A program made the translations under genes and the position numbers. Positions 9,001-20,800 of a stretch of 64,000 bases of DNA are shown here, piece after piece. Position 1 is the first letter of the stretch. The number at the start of each line of letters is the position of its first letter. Source of the stretch: Anisus vortex. Lineage: Eukaryota > Mollusca > Gastropoda > Planorbidae. The DNA is taken from contig OX421500.1 in NCBI GenBank assembly GCA_949126835.1, positions 15,432,681 through 15,496,680 on the forward strand, written 5' to 3'. Under the pieces are notes generated by a model that searched no databases, was not told where the DNA came from, and was given only the letters and a program-made list of their open reading frames with translations.

Positions 9001-11298
9001 ACATTTAATTTTATTGTATAAACTGTAGAACTAAAGAGAAACTAGTACATTTAATTTTATTGTATAGACCGTAGAACTAAGTAAAAACAAGTACATTTAA
9101 TTTCACTAAAAAGAAACTAGTAGGCCTACATTGCATTTCATTGTGTTTACCATAGAACTAAATAGAAATTAGTACATTGCATTTCATTGCATTAACTGTA
9201 AAATTAAATAGAAACTAGTACATTGCATTTCATTGCATTAACTGTAAAATTAAATAGAAATTAGTACATTGCATTTCATTGCATTAACTGTAAAATTAAA
9301 TAGAAACTAGTACATTGCATTTCATTGCATTAACTGTAAAATTAAATAGAAACTAGTACATTGCATTTCATTGCATTAACTGTAAAATTAAATAGAAACT
9401 AGTACATTGCATTTCATTGCATTAACTAAAAATTAAATAGAAACTAGTACATTGCATTTTATTTTATTAACTGTAAAATTAAATAGAAACTAGTACATTG
9501 CATTTCATTGCATTAACTGTAAAATTAAATAGAAACTAGTACATTGCATTTTATTTTATTAACTGTAAAATTAAATAGAAACTAGTACATTGCATTTCAT
9601 TGCATTAACTGTAAAATTAAATAGAAACTAGTACATTGCATTTCATTGTATTAACCGTATAATAAATTGTTTTGACTGTAAGACTAAATAGAAAGATGTT
9701 GATTAAAACTGTACAAAATAGTAAATTATAAAATATTAAGGTATTGACTGTTTGACTTTATAGAAAGTGAAAGTGGTAACATGAATTTGTTTGACTTTTG
9801 GACAAAATGAAAGTTGTTGGATAAATTGTATGGCTTTAGTAAAAAAAAAACTTTGCCAAATATATTTTTTAGACTCTAGGACTATAGAAAGGTAGATTAC
9901 ATTAGATTGTAGAATAAAGAATCTCAATTTTTAAATTTCCTAGGAAAGTTTAAGCTTGAAATCTTCATGTACAGAATGCAGGGGCATTAATTGTGAAGGT
10001 ATTTATTAATATAAATATTATACAGCATATTATGTTACAAATAGTAATTAATAATAATTGTAATATTGAATGTTGGTATAAAAATATGTTAATAAAACTT
10101 TGAAATTATTTCTTAAACATAAAATAAACATTTCAGATTGTGTTACTGACCACAACGATGACCAGTCAAATGAAAACAGCTTTCTGTTAATAGGTAATTT
10201 ATTGGTAAAGCCATTCTTAATATAGGCCTACATAGATTTAATATATATTGTTTTTTGATACATAAATGATAAAATATTTTTCTGTAAGTTAATAATGTTG
10301 ATAAAGAAAAGTATTATAAACAATTACATTAAATTAATAGATTTTTGTATTTACATGTACCTACAGGTGACCATGAAAACCAGGTGTCTGAGGGCGGGGA
10401 GGCAGATCTCCACAAACACAGGAAGAACTGTAAGAAGAATCCAGGTCATCCAGAGTTTACACCTATTGAATCATTCAGCTTAAAACATCTACCTGAAGGT
10501 CATCAGGACAGTGATTTGTATGAATACATCAAAGCTACAGCTGACGTGACAGTTAAACTAAGTGTCCACATGACCAGTCCAGTCAGACCAGAGTTTTGGC
10601 CAAACACAAAGATTCCATATTTTTTGTCTGACATGAGAGGGAAGAAAACATTGAGGACAGGAAGTGGGATTGTGTGGTATGTGGAGAAGTACACAGATGA
10701 AGATAAACATAGGAAGTATGGCTGTACAACATGTCCATGTGATAAATGTAAAGCTTCAGACAAACCCAGCAAAATTTGGTGGGAGATTGGTGTGGATACA
10801 GCTGCACATATGGTTGTTGATGACATTGAGGCAAGCCACACGACCTTGAGATTGTTTTATGATAGAGAAGATAGTGAAGTGGTTATTCTTAAAGATAAGG
10901 TATGTGTTCATTATGTAAACATTGAGCTAGACAGGTGTGACTTGTACTGTGTGACTTGTGATGAAAATTTGGCAAATACTTTGAAGAAAATGGTGGAACA
11001 TTTGAATGATGTCAGGAAGAAAGTCTGTGACAAATACAGTAAATCTTGGTATACTGACAAGTTTAACTTTATAGTGTCACATCCTCATGGATGTAATAAA
11101 CAGGTCAGTGTAGGTCAATTGAAGGGCTTAGTACAGGTGGGGGATGATGAAGATGAGTATAAGTTGACCTACACAACATGTACATGTCCAGGAAGTAGTG
11201 GCGCCTTTGTCCACTGTGTGGGGTATACTGGTTGGTATGACTATGTCCATAGTGGAAGTTTAAAGTCTGGACTTAATTACAGTTCAGTTTATTATTGA
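2910..11298 (+). CDS. Paralogue A: multi-exon trypsin-fold protein, function unknown
   Basis: Proposed join: 2910-3009, 9975-9998, 10137-10193 and 10367-11298, giving 371 codons with the stop. Every junction is phase 1 and the whole reads open. The first ~60 residues are hydrophilic and acidic, with no signal peptide visible, so a cytosolic site is inferred. The terminal exon carries a chymotrypsin-like domain: TGSGIVW (first strand), TAAH with the putative catalytic His at 10807-10809, CVTCDENLA with a candidate Asp at 10960-10962, SHPHGCNKQV, and PGSSGAFVH with the putative nucleophile Ser at 11197-11199. A Cys cluster C-x2-C-x-C-x2-C lies before the His and could bind metal. The paralogue at 54886-59539 keeps all these residues. 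The alternative first donor at 3006 (GTAAGT) is a better consensus but would need an unseen extra exon of length 1 mod 3. The protease-fold call is an inference from motifs; proteolytic activity is unproven and the family name is unknown to me. Confidence 0.65.
3340..3790 (-). mobile_element. Degenerate non-LTR retroelement fragment (same family as 55.2-56.7 kb)
   Basis: This stretch aligns with 56,209-56,660 of copy B, sharing ATTGCAGTC-like, CCTGACA..AGTTGG, GGCTAGT..GCATTGTACTGA and TAGTATGCAGTG motifs. The shared segment continues past the element into GTCAATTTAAAATTACTCTC, CATTGACTGTTCCTGTACAC. The insertion therefore predates the block duplication. In copy A most of the element, including the RNase H part seen in copy B, has been lost. 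No open frame remains. Confidence 0.6.
6649..7749. mobile_element. Non-autonomous TIR DNA transposon (about 1.1 kb)
   Basis: The left end TAATAGTGGAGAACACGG followed by ACCCCACG (6649-6674) is matched in inverted orientation by CGTGGGGCCGCTGTTCTCCA with CTATTA (7721-7747). A 10-bp direct repeat CAATTTTAAT flanks it at 6639-6648 and 7750-7759, with a 2-nt offset on the right, as expected for a target-site duplication. Inside, a further inverted repeat (7446-7496 against 7662-7712, sharing TCTAAAGAAATTTTACTGAA) could fold. There is no transposase frame. The TSD length fits hAT- or Mutator-like insertion, but the superfamily is not certain. Confidence 0.65.
7015..7200 (+). repeat. G-rich telomere-like degenerate repeat (GGGTTAGGG/GGGGTCAGTA)
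   Basis: The tract mixes GGGTTAGGGTTAGGGGTC, AGTAGGGGTCAG and similar words, and sits inside the TIR element. It contains several TTAGGG telomere-type hexamers, with many G3-G4 runs that could form G-quadruplexes on the plus strand. It is interstitial and degenerate, so a true telomere end is unlikely. Confidence 0.7.
8930..9660 (+). repeat. 46-bp intronic minisatellite, copy A
   Basis: There are about 16 head-to-tail units of 46 bp with a core TAAATAGAAACTAGTACATT, followed by GCATTTCATTGCATTAACTG. Early units have TTTAATTTTATTGTATAAAC instead. Diverged units appear to continue as single-copy-like sequence to about 9,930 (GACTGTAAGACTAAATAG, GACTGTTTGACTTTATAG). The copy B intron holds only about four units (57,650-57,850), so the array expanded in A after duplication, or contracted in B. 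Confidence 0.8.
9975..9998 (+). CDS. Paralogue A, 24-nt micro-exon
   Basis: The sequence is bounded by TACAG on the left and GTATTT on the right and reads CRGINCE in phase 1. Copy B has the same length, position and splice sites (58,232-58,255), reading CKDINCE. Its length is a multiple of three, so skipping keeps the frame. Conservation of both splice sites and of the open phase supports a real exon, although it is very short. Confidence 0.55.
10137..10193 (+). CDS. Paralogue A, 57-nt exon
   Basis: The exon lies between TTTCAG and GTAATT and encodes CVTDHNDDQSNENSFLLI in phase 1 at both ends. Copy B (58,394-58,450) differs at two positions, one silent and one changing Ser to Tyr. The acidic, Asn-rich content continues the hydrophilic N-terminal tail. 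Confidence 0.7.
10367..11298 (+). CDS. Paralogue A, terminal exon: trypsin-fold domain
   Basis: This 310-codon terminal exon starts after CTACAG (phase 1, GDHENQ) and ends with TGA at 11296-11298. In exon numbering, the TGSG strand is at residue 98, the Cys cluster CTTCPCDKC at 120-128, TAAH at 145-148, the CD of CVTCDENLA at 198-199 and GSSG at 276-279. Protein identity to copy B is roughly 80% by eye, with differences clustered in residues ~100-120 and ~180-235, outside the catalytic-type motifs. Reading upstream of the acceptor would need a non-ATG start, so a spliced start is preferred. Confidence 0.8.
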
Positions 11299-11542
11299 AT
11301 TCTTGTATTGAGTTTAATCACTTGTGTGTCAAAATGTAAACAAACAAAATTGAGGATGTTTGATATCTTTATTTTATATCATTCTTACTTTATGAAATCA
11401 CTTTATAAATCTGAAGTTTCTTTATTGTTAGGATATAAAGCTATTTATAATATATTTTATTTTATTAAATTTATATTTTTACTTTGTTACATATTTTTTG
11501 TCAATTGTAAACATGTTAAAACAATTTATTTTTATGTTATTG

Positions 11543-11548
11543 AATAAA
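11543..11548 (+). terminator. Poly(A) signal of paralogue A
   Basis: AATAAA lies about 245 nt after the stop, in the context TTATTGAATAAACTTTATAA. The same context occurs in copy B at 59,773-59,778. Conservation across the duplicates supports its use as the cleavage signal. Confidence 0.65.
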
Positions 11549-12600
11549 CTTTATAAATTTATATCATGATATCATCTTCTTGTTTGCATCTATTTATGGC
11601 ATGTTTATGTTGTTATAAAGCTGTTTATTTAGTTTAGATTGATGAAATTTGAAAAAAATTAAAATATAAACAAATGTATCGACATTAGGACATCATGCGA
11701 TCTACTCCAGACATTGCACTTGAATATATAACTAATCACATGAATATTAATAGTATTTTAACATATTTTAAAATCTAAGAATACGATTTGATTATTATTA
11801 AACAATAAAAATATTTACAAACAACATACATTAATTTAAAGATATAGATTTACAATTACGTTTACAAAAGAAGATGAAAAAAATTAATATAAAGTATAAT
11901 GTAAATAAAGACAGAAAATAATGATAGATTTCTAGCACGTTAATCAAAGGGAAATAACACTGAAAATACTTAAGAAACGTAAGCATCTCTTAGTTATCGT
12001 TATTACTTTTTTGTTTTCTATATTAACAGATATTATTCTTTTGATTGAAAATATTAATACAATTTAACTAAAATGAATTTATTTTAAAATAAAAACCTGT
12101 TCATTTGAGGTCACAATTTTATGTAATTTACTCTAATTCTACTTTCAATAACAATACAATAAAGGAATCACATTTTTGAAGTAAAATATGTGTTGCGTTT
12201 ATTCTATATTTTTTTCCTTATCAAATAAGTTAATACAAAAAAACATAAAAAAATAAGTATTTTCAAGCACAGCTATTATATTCTAGCTTTGCTTGTTATC
12301 TTAAACTCGGCAAACATTTAAATATATATGAAAACAAACTCAACCACATCAGAGAACATCATTAGCATCATCATACTCCACGCCACATGGTGAACATTGG
12401 AACCTATGAACATTTTATTTGACAACTGAGCTAATTTATTTGTAGTTTAGTGTGATTTTCCATACATTTTTTTTCAATAACACAAAAATTAATTAATTTT
12501 GGACCAACAAAGTATGAATTACAAGAGCAATTAAAATGCCTACTATAACTAATAATCGTCCCTATTGCACATAAATATAAATTATTTCTTCTTACAGACT
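11549..12600. other. Downstream flank conserved between duplicate blocks
   Basis: No gene is supported here. The stretch matches 59,779-60,770, for example GTATCGACATTAG, GTTAATC-AAGGGAAATAACA, and CTCCACGCCACATGGTGA near 12,375. It marks the right part of the duplicated block. A short hydrophobic minus-strand segment with VGI-ALV character is faintly shared by both copies but is interrupted in A. Confidence 0.5.
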
Positions 12601-13299
12601 AATAAAAGTGTATAAATCATCACATATTTATAAATAATATAAAAAGCGTATATTAAACATGATTAAAACACTTTGGTTTATATTAACAATTGTTCTTGAT
12701 AACTCTTCCTTTTTGTTCCCACCAGTCTCTCAATATTTTGTTAACGTTTTGTTGTAGTTAACATTCTTAATGACACATCCTTGTTTGTTTTCTTTAAAAA
12801 AAAGAATTTATTTATCTAAGAAACTTGCCCACAGAAGCTATGTGATAAGACATTAAATAAACTTTCAACTAATGTGAGATAAACTTAGAAGAAATGAAAT
12901 AATTTCATTATTCTCAAGATTCTTAATGGAACTTGATGGAGTTATTTTAACTGGTATTTTAAAATTTGATAAACTCAAACTTTATATTCATGATATACCT
13001 GTATGTGATAAACACTAATCAACTAAACTAACTTTATCTACATTGTATACCTAAGTGTTATTATTATTTGGAAAATTCTTATAGTGCATTCAATAATTAT
13101 TTTACCCAATTCAATCATAGCATGCTAAATCATATACATTGATTCATAAAATTTGCATTGATGTTATATGTTTTATTTTATATATTCAATTGGTAGGCTT
13201 GAATGGAGGCAAATTTGAGATCTCACTTTTTAATGCAAATAAAAAATTCTTCTATATATACACGGTTCAAAGAAAACAACACTTAAAGCTTTCTTGATT
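12600..13299. other. AT-rich intergenic DNA, nothing recognised
   Basis: I see no open frame, repeat or shared segment that can be supported in this stretch. It lies just past the end of similarity with block B. Confidence 0.5.
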
Positions 13300-14209
13300 T
13301 TTAAGATAAGATAAGGTAATATAAGAATGGGCATTTTTTTAAAGCGCTTCTATTCATGCTATTAAATTAGCATGCTCAGTGCGCTCTTGGTGTGATTTGC
13401 AGTGGCAGATGTATGAGCCAAAGAGAAAGGTCTTTAAGTTCTTTTTGAAAGATTCTTTTGTCCCAGATTTACTCAGTGTCTGAGATAAACTGTTCCTTGG
13501 AGAAGGCGCCATTGATTCAAATGAGCGTAATCCCAGGTACATCTTTCTGTGTCTATCCTAACTGGGAAATTTGAGAAGTAACTGAGATGAAGAGCGCAGT
13601 TCTCTAGATGGCTCATGCCGTGATATAAATTTTCAAAGATAGGAAGGTGCGATGCCCTTGATGCATCCGTACGTAATGGACATAATTGTGTGCTCTATTC
13701 ACTTTATCACCGGGAACCAGCGGAGATCCCTTGGTGTTGGGGAGATATGTTCTTGCCTCTTTCGCCCCGAAACAATGCGCACCGCGGTGTTCTGCACTCT
13801 TTGTAATCTCTCCAGCTGGTTCTGGGGGCAACTATTGCAGTATTCCAACCTTGACTGGATAAGAGAGACTGCTACGGTATTGGCCGCCTCCTATTGAATC
13901 GAGGTCGCGATTGACCAAGGGCGCGTAGATGAGACGAACAAGCCTTAACCACAGCACGGATATGTGGAACCATTGATATTTTATTATCAATAAAAGGTAA
14001 AGATCTTTAACCGCGTTGGACAACGTTATCTCGGAAGCCCCAACTTTGATCGTAGTTATAGCGATTGTTCGAAGACTGACATCAGAACCACAATATATTT
14101 TCGTCTGTCTTGTCATCATTTAATTTAAGTCTGCTTGCAGCCATCCATGCCTTAATGTTTGACAGCACTCCTCCACGTCACCAACAGCAGTGGATGGTAT
14201 CTGAGCCTA
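13300..14209 (-). pseudogene. LINE reverse transcriptase C-terminal relic
   Basis: On the minus strand, conceptual translation across frameshifts gives typical non-LTR RT motifs: SNIKAWMAASRLKLNDDKTD (near 14,170-14,105), then KVGASEITLSNAVKDL, a QGWNT segment, a DLRWFPVIK segment, ITYGCIKGIAPSYL, and finally RNSLSQTLSKSGTKESFKKN with LKTFLF (near 13,420-13,500). The last is the usual C-terminal signature of CR1/L2-like RTs. The 3' tail ends with GAGCATGCTAATTTAATAGC, ATG, a GAAGCGCTTT box and a TTATCTTATC-type simple tail. Several stops and frameshifts make it inactive. The tail recurs at 47,410-47,490 and, in part, in the SINE at 49,122-49,350. Confidence 0.75.
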
Positions 14210-14352
14210 TCCAGCTCTGAAAGATACCTGACATTCGTTAGGGAAAAGTAAAGTCGGCTGGGCATTGTGGATCTTTTGCTGGCAATGCAATCTCTTAGTA
14301 TGCCGTGGTCAAAGAAACTTGTAAATGCTGCTTTACGGTTCCTATGGATCAA
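14210..14352 (-). mobile_element. Third fragment of the RNase H-type retroelement family
   Basis: The minus-strand reading contains HRNRKAAFTSFFDHGILRDC, which resembles HRDREAAFISVCGHCILGDF from 56,394-56,612 and the nucleotide sequence at 3,549-3,665. All three share CCTGACA(C/T)T, GGGCATTGT-like and TAGTATGC(A/C)GTGG words. It abuts the LINE relic on the 5' side; whether it is part of that element or a separate insertion is unclear. Confidence 0.5.
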
Positions 14353-14359
14353 ATTGGTC

Positions 14360-14884
14360 TAACGGGGGTACTTTAATTACTACTACTTTTGTGGAGCCAA
14401 ATATTATAACCATAGTGGTAGCCACCGGGAAGATATAATATATATTATATATAGGCTAAAATGTGTAGATGAAAAACAATATTCATTTTTATTCCAAGTT
14501 ATTGTTCTTAAACTGATGTGTTTCCTTTTAATGTTTTTAATATCTGTCCTTTTCCTTCAATAAACCTTTTTATTCAAAATCAAAGTTTGATTCATGTTAG
14601 GATGGGGAATTAATGATATTAATATTATATGCAGATTATTCTTAATACAGTTAGTTCTAAAGAGTTTAACTTTATTAAATTGTGCTTGCGTTATATTCTA
14701 CTCTGAATTAAGAATACTTTCATGTTACTCATTCTAATTAGATCTACTTTTGTACGTTATAAAACAAAATAAAACCTTAATGTATTAGCCTAAGGTTTTA
14801 ATTTCTGAAAAAAATAAATTCTAAAGAATGAAGTCAATAAACACAAAGAAAAGAATGGGTGAAAGGAAAACATTATAAATTGAT
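14360..14884. other. AT-rich spacer left of satellite
   Basis: No gene is seen. The sequence is AT-rich and runs directly into the first satellite unit. Confidence 0.5.
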
Positions 14885-17800
14885 TATATAAAGACCGGCA
14901 TGTGTTCACAATATAGAGTTAGTTTTATATGAAGACCGGCATGTGTTCACAATATAGAGTTAGTTTTATATGAAGACCGACATGTGTTCACAATATAGAG
15001 TTAGTTTTATATGAAGACCGGCATGTGTTCACAATATAGAGTTAGTTTTATATGAAGACCGGCATGTGTTCACAATATAGAGTTAGTTTTATATGAAGAC
15101 CGGCATGTGTTCACAATATAGAGTTAGTTTTATATGAAGAACGACATGTGTTCACAATATAGAGTTAGTTTTATATGAAGACCGGCATGTGTTCACAATA
15201 TAGAGTTAGTTTTATATGAAGACCGGCATGTGTTCACAATATAGAGTTAGTTTTATATGAAGAACGACATGTGTTCACAATATAGAGTTAGTTTTATATG
15301 AAGACCGACATGTGTTCACAATATAGAGTTAGTTTTATATGAAGACCGACATGTGTTCACAATATAGAGTTATTTTTATATGAAGACCGACATGTGTTCA
15401 CAATATAGAGTTAGTTTTACATGAAGACCGACATGTGTTCACAATATAGAGTTAGTTTTATATGAAGACCGACATGTGTTCACAATATAGAGTTAGTTTT
15501 ATATAAAGACCTACATGTGTTCACAATATAGAGTTAGTTTTATATGAAGACCGACATGTGTTCACAATGTAGAGTTATTTTTATATGATAACCGACATGT
15601 GTTCACAATATAGAGTTAGTTTTATATAAAGACCGGCATGTGTTCACAATATAGAGTTAGTTTTATATGAAGAACGACATGTGTTCACAATATAGAGTTA
15701 GTTTTATATGAAGACCGACATGTGTTCACAATATAGAGTTAGTTTTATATGAAGACCGACATGTGTTCACAATATAGAGTTATTTTTATATGAAGACCGA
15801 CATGTGTTCACAATATAGAGTTAGTTTTATATGAAGACCGACATGTGTTCACAATATAGAGTTAGTTTTATATGAAGACCGACATGTGTTCACAATATAG
15901 AGTTAGTTTTATATAAAGACCTACATGTGTTCACAATATAGAGTTAGTTTTATATGAAGACCGACATGTATTCACAATGTAGAGTTATTTTTATATGAAG
16001 ACCGACTTGTGTTCACAATATAGAGTTAGTTTTATATAAAGACCGGCATGTGTTCACAATATAGAGTTAGTTTTATATGAAGACCGACATGTGTTCACAA
16101 AATAGAGTTAGTTTTATATGAAGACCGACATGTGTTCACAAAATAGAGTTCGTTTTATACGAAGACCGACATGTGTTCACAAAATGTAGTTAGTTTTATA
16201 TGAAGACCGACATGTGTTCACAAAATAGAGTTAGTTTTATACGAAGACCGACATGTGTTCACAATATAGAGTTAGTTTTATATGAAGACCGACATGTGTT
16301 CACAATATAGAGTTAGTTTTATATGAAGACCGACATGTGTTCACAATATAGAGTTATTTTTATATGAAGACCGACATGTGTTCACAATATAGAGTTAGTT
16401 TTATATGAAGACCGACATGTGTTCACAATATAGAGTTAGTTTTATATGAAGACCGACATGTGTTCACAATATAGAGTTAGTTTTATATAAAGACCTACAT
16501 GTGTTCACAATATAGAGTTAGTTTTATATGAAGACCGACATGTGTTCACAATGTAGAGTTATTTTTATATGAAGACCGACATGTGTTCACAATATAGAGT
16601 TAGTTTTATATAAAGACCGGCATGTGTTCACAATATAGAGTTAGTTTTATATGAAGAACGACATGTGTTCACAATATAGAGTTAGTTTTATATGAAGACC
16701 GACATGTGTTCACAATATAGAGTTAGTTTTATATGAAGACCGACATGTGTTCACAATATAGAGTTAGTTTTATATGAAGAACGACATGTGTTCACAATAT
16801 AGAGTTAGTTTTATATGAAGACCGACATGTGTTCACAATATAGAGTTAGTTTTATATGAAGACCGACATGTGTTCACAATATAGAGTTAGTTTTATATAA
16901 AGACCTACATGTGTTCACAATATAGAGTTAGTTTTATATGAAGACCGACATGTATTCACAATGTAGAGTTATTTTTATATGAAGACCGACATGTGTTCAC
17001 AATATAGAGTTAGTTTTATATAAAGACCGGCATGTGTTCACAATATAGAGTTAGTTTTATATGAAGACCGACATGTGTTCACAAATTATAGTTAGTTTTA
17101 TATGAAGACCGACATGTGTTCACAAAATAGAGTTCGTTTTATACGAAGAACGACATGTGTTCACAAAATGTAGTTAGTTTTATATGAAGACCGACATGTG
17201 TTCACAAAATAGAGTTAGTTTTATACGAAGACCGACATGTGTTCACAATATAGAGTTAGTTATATATGAAGACCGACATGTGTTCACAATATAGATTTAG
17301 TTATATATGAAGACCGACATGTGTTCACAAAATAGAGTTAGTTTTATACGAAGACCGACATGTGTTCACAATATAGAGTTAGTTTTATATGAAGACCGAC
17401 ATGTGTTCACAAAATAGAGTTAGTTTTATACGAAGACCGACATGTGTTCACAATATAGAGTTAGTTTTATACGAAGACCGGCATGTGTTCACAATATAGA
17501 GTTAGTTTTATATGAAGACCGACATGTGTTCACAAAATATAGTTAGTTTTATATAAAGACCGACATGTGTTCACAAAATAGAGTTAGTTTTATACGAAGA
17601 CCGACTTGTGTTCACAAAATAGAGTTAGTTTTATACGAAGACCGACATGTGTTCACAAAATATAGTTAGTTTTATATGAAGACCGACATGTGTTCACAAA
17701 ATATAGTTAGTTTTATATGAAGACCGACATGTGTTCACAAAATATAGTTAGTTTTATATGAAGACCGACATGTGTTCACAAAATAGAGTTAGTTTTATAT

Positions 17801-20800
17801 AAAGACCGACATGTGTTCACAAAATAGAGTTAGTTTTATATGAAGACCGACATGTGTTCACAAAATAGAGTTAGTTTTATACGAAGACCGACATGTGTTC
17901 ACAAAATAGAGTTAGTTTTATATGAAGACCGACATGTGTTCACAAAATATAGTTAGTTTTATATGAAGACCGACATGTGTTCACAAAATAGAGTTAGTTT
18001 TATACGAAGACCGACATGTGTTCACAATATAGAGTTAGTTTTATACGAAGACCGACATGTGTTCACAATATAGAGTTAGTTTTATATGAAGACCGACATG
18101 TGTGCACAATATAGAGTTAGTTTTATACGAAGACCGACATGTGTTCACAATATAGAGTTCGTTTTATATGAAGACCGACATGTGTTCACAAAATAGAGTT
18201 AGTTTTATACGAAGACCGACATGTGTTCACAAAATAGCGTTAGTTTTATATGAAGACCGACATGTGTTCACAAAAAAGAGTTAGTTTTATATGAAGACCG
18301 ACATGTGTGCACAATATAGAGTTAGTTTTATATGAAGACCGACATGTGTTCACAAAATAGAGTTAGTTTTATATGAAGACCAACATGTGTTCACAATATA
18401 GAATTAGTTTTATATGAAGACCGACATGTGTTCACAAAATAGAGTTAGTTTTATATGAACACCGACATGTGTTCACAAAATAGAGTTAGTTTTATATGAA
18501 GACCGACATGTGTTCACAAAATAGAGTTAGTTTTATATGAAGACCGACATGTGTTCACAATATAGAGTTAGTTTTATATGAAGACCGACATGTGTTCACA
18601 ATATAGAGTTAGTTTTATATAAAGACCGACATGTGTTCACAACATAGAGTTAGTTTTATATAAAGACCGACATGTGTTCTCAATATAGAGTTAGTTTTAA
18701 ATGAAGACCGACATGTGTTCACAATATAGAGTTAGTTTTATAAAAAGACCGACATGTGTTCACAACATAGAGTTAGTTTTATATGAAGACCGACATGTGT
18801 TCACAATATAGAGTTAGTTTTATATGAAGACCGACATGTGTTCACAATATAGAGTTAGTTTTATATGAAGACCGACATGTGTTCACAATATAGAGTTAGT
18901 TTTATATGAAGACCGACATGTGTTCACAAAATAGAGTTAGTTTTATACGAAGACCGACATGTGTTCACAATATAGAGTTAGTTTTATACGAAGACCGACA
19001 TGTGTTCACAATATAGAGTTAGTTTTATATGAAGACCGACATGTGTTCACAAAATATAGTTAGTTTTATATAAAGACCGACATGTGTTCACAAAATAGAG
19101 TTAGTTTTATACGAAGACCGACATGTGTTCACAAAATAGAGTTAGTTTTATACGAAGACCGACATGTGTTCACAAAATATAGTTAGTTTTATATGAAGAC
19201 CGACATGTGTTCACAAAATATAGTTAGTTTTATATGAAGACCGACATGTGTTCACAAAATAGAGTTAGTTTTATATGAAGACCGACATGTGTTCACAAAA
19301 TAGAGTTAGTTTTATATGAAGACCGACATGTGTTCACAATATAGAGTTAGTTTTATATGAAGACCGACATGTGTTCACAATATAGAGTTAGTTTTATATA
19401 AAGACCGACATGTGTTCACAACATAGAGTTAGTTTTATATAAAGACCGACATGTGTTCTCAATATAGAGTTAGTTTTAAATGAAGACCGACATGTGTTCA
19501 CAATATAGAGTTAGTTTTATAAAAAGACCGACATGTGTTCACAACATAGAGTTAGTTTTATATGAAGACCGACATGTGTTCACAATATAGAGTTAGTTTT
19601 ATATGAAGACCGACATGTGTTCACAATATAGAGTTAGTTTTATATGAAGACCGACATGTGTTCACAATATAGAGTTAGTTTTATATGAAGACCGACATGT
19701 GTTCACAAAATAGAGTTAGTTTTATACGAAGACCGACATGTGTTCACAATATAGAGTTAGTTTTATACGAAGACCGACATGTGTTCACAATATAGAGTTA
19801 GTTTTATATGAAGACCGACATGTGTTCACAAAATATAGTTAGTTTTATATAAAGACCGACATGTGTTCACAAAATAGAGTTAGTTTTATACGAAGACCGA
19901 CATGTGTTCACAAAATAGAGTTAGTTTTATACGAAGACCGACATGTGTTCACAAAATATAGTTAGTTTTATATGAAGACCGACATGTGTTCACAAAATAT
20001 AGTTAGTTTTATATGAAGACCGACATGTGTTCACAAAATAGAGTTAGTTTTATATGAAGACCGACATGTGTTCACAAAATAGAGTTAGTTTTATATAAAG
20101 ACCGACATGTGTTCACAAAATAGAGTTAGTTTTATACGAAGACCGAAATGTGTTCACAAAATAGAGTTAGTTTTATACGAAGACCGACATGTGTTCACAA
20201 AATAGAGTTAGTTTTATATGAAGACCGACATGTGTTCACAAAATATAGTTAGTTTTATATGAAGACCGACATGTGTTCACAAAATAGAGTTAGTTTTATA
20301 CGAAGACCGACATGTGTTCACAATATAGAGTTAGTTTTATACGAAGACCGACATGTGTTCACAATATAGAGTTAATTTTATATGAAGACCGACATGTGTG
20401 CACAATATAGAGTTAGTTTTATACGAAGACCGACATGTGTTCACAATATAGAATTAGTTTTATATGAAGACCGACATGTGTTCACAAAATAGAGTTAGTT
20501 TTATACGAAGACCGACATGTGTTCACAAAATAGAGTTAGTTTTATATGAAGACCGACATGTGTTCACAAAATAGAGTTAGTTTTATACGAAGACCGACAT
20601 GTGTTCACAAAATAGAGTTCGTTTTATACGAAGACCGACATGTGTTCACAAAATGTAGTTAGTTTTATATGAAGACCGACATGTGTTCACAAAATAGAGT
20701 TAGTTTTATACGAAGAGCGACATGTGTTCACAATATAGAGTTAGTTATATATGAAGACCGACATGTGTTCACAATATAGAGTTAGTTATATATGAAGACC

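Larger units (their letters stand above)
3010..9974 (+). other. Intron 1 of paralogue A (about 7 kb, repeat-filled)
   Basis: This AT-rich intron holds a retroelement fragment (3340-3790), a stretch shared with copy B around 4175-4290, a TIR element (6649-7749) and a 46-bp minisatellite (8930-9660). I see nothing supportable in 4,300-6,640 or 7,760-8,920 beyond AT-rich DNA and scattered TAGGCCTA palindromes. The equivalent intron in copy B is about 3.3 kb. Confidence 0.5.

Noticed and set aside
10503..10841. Minus-strand open frames opposite the terminal exon of paralogue A
   Set aside because: They are shadows of the coding strand and are not conserved as frames in copy B.
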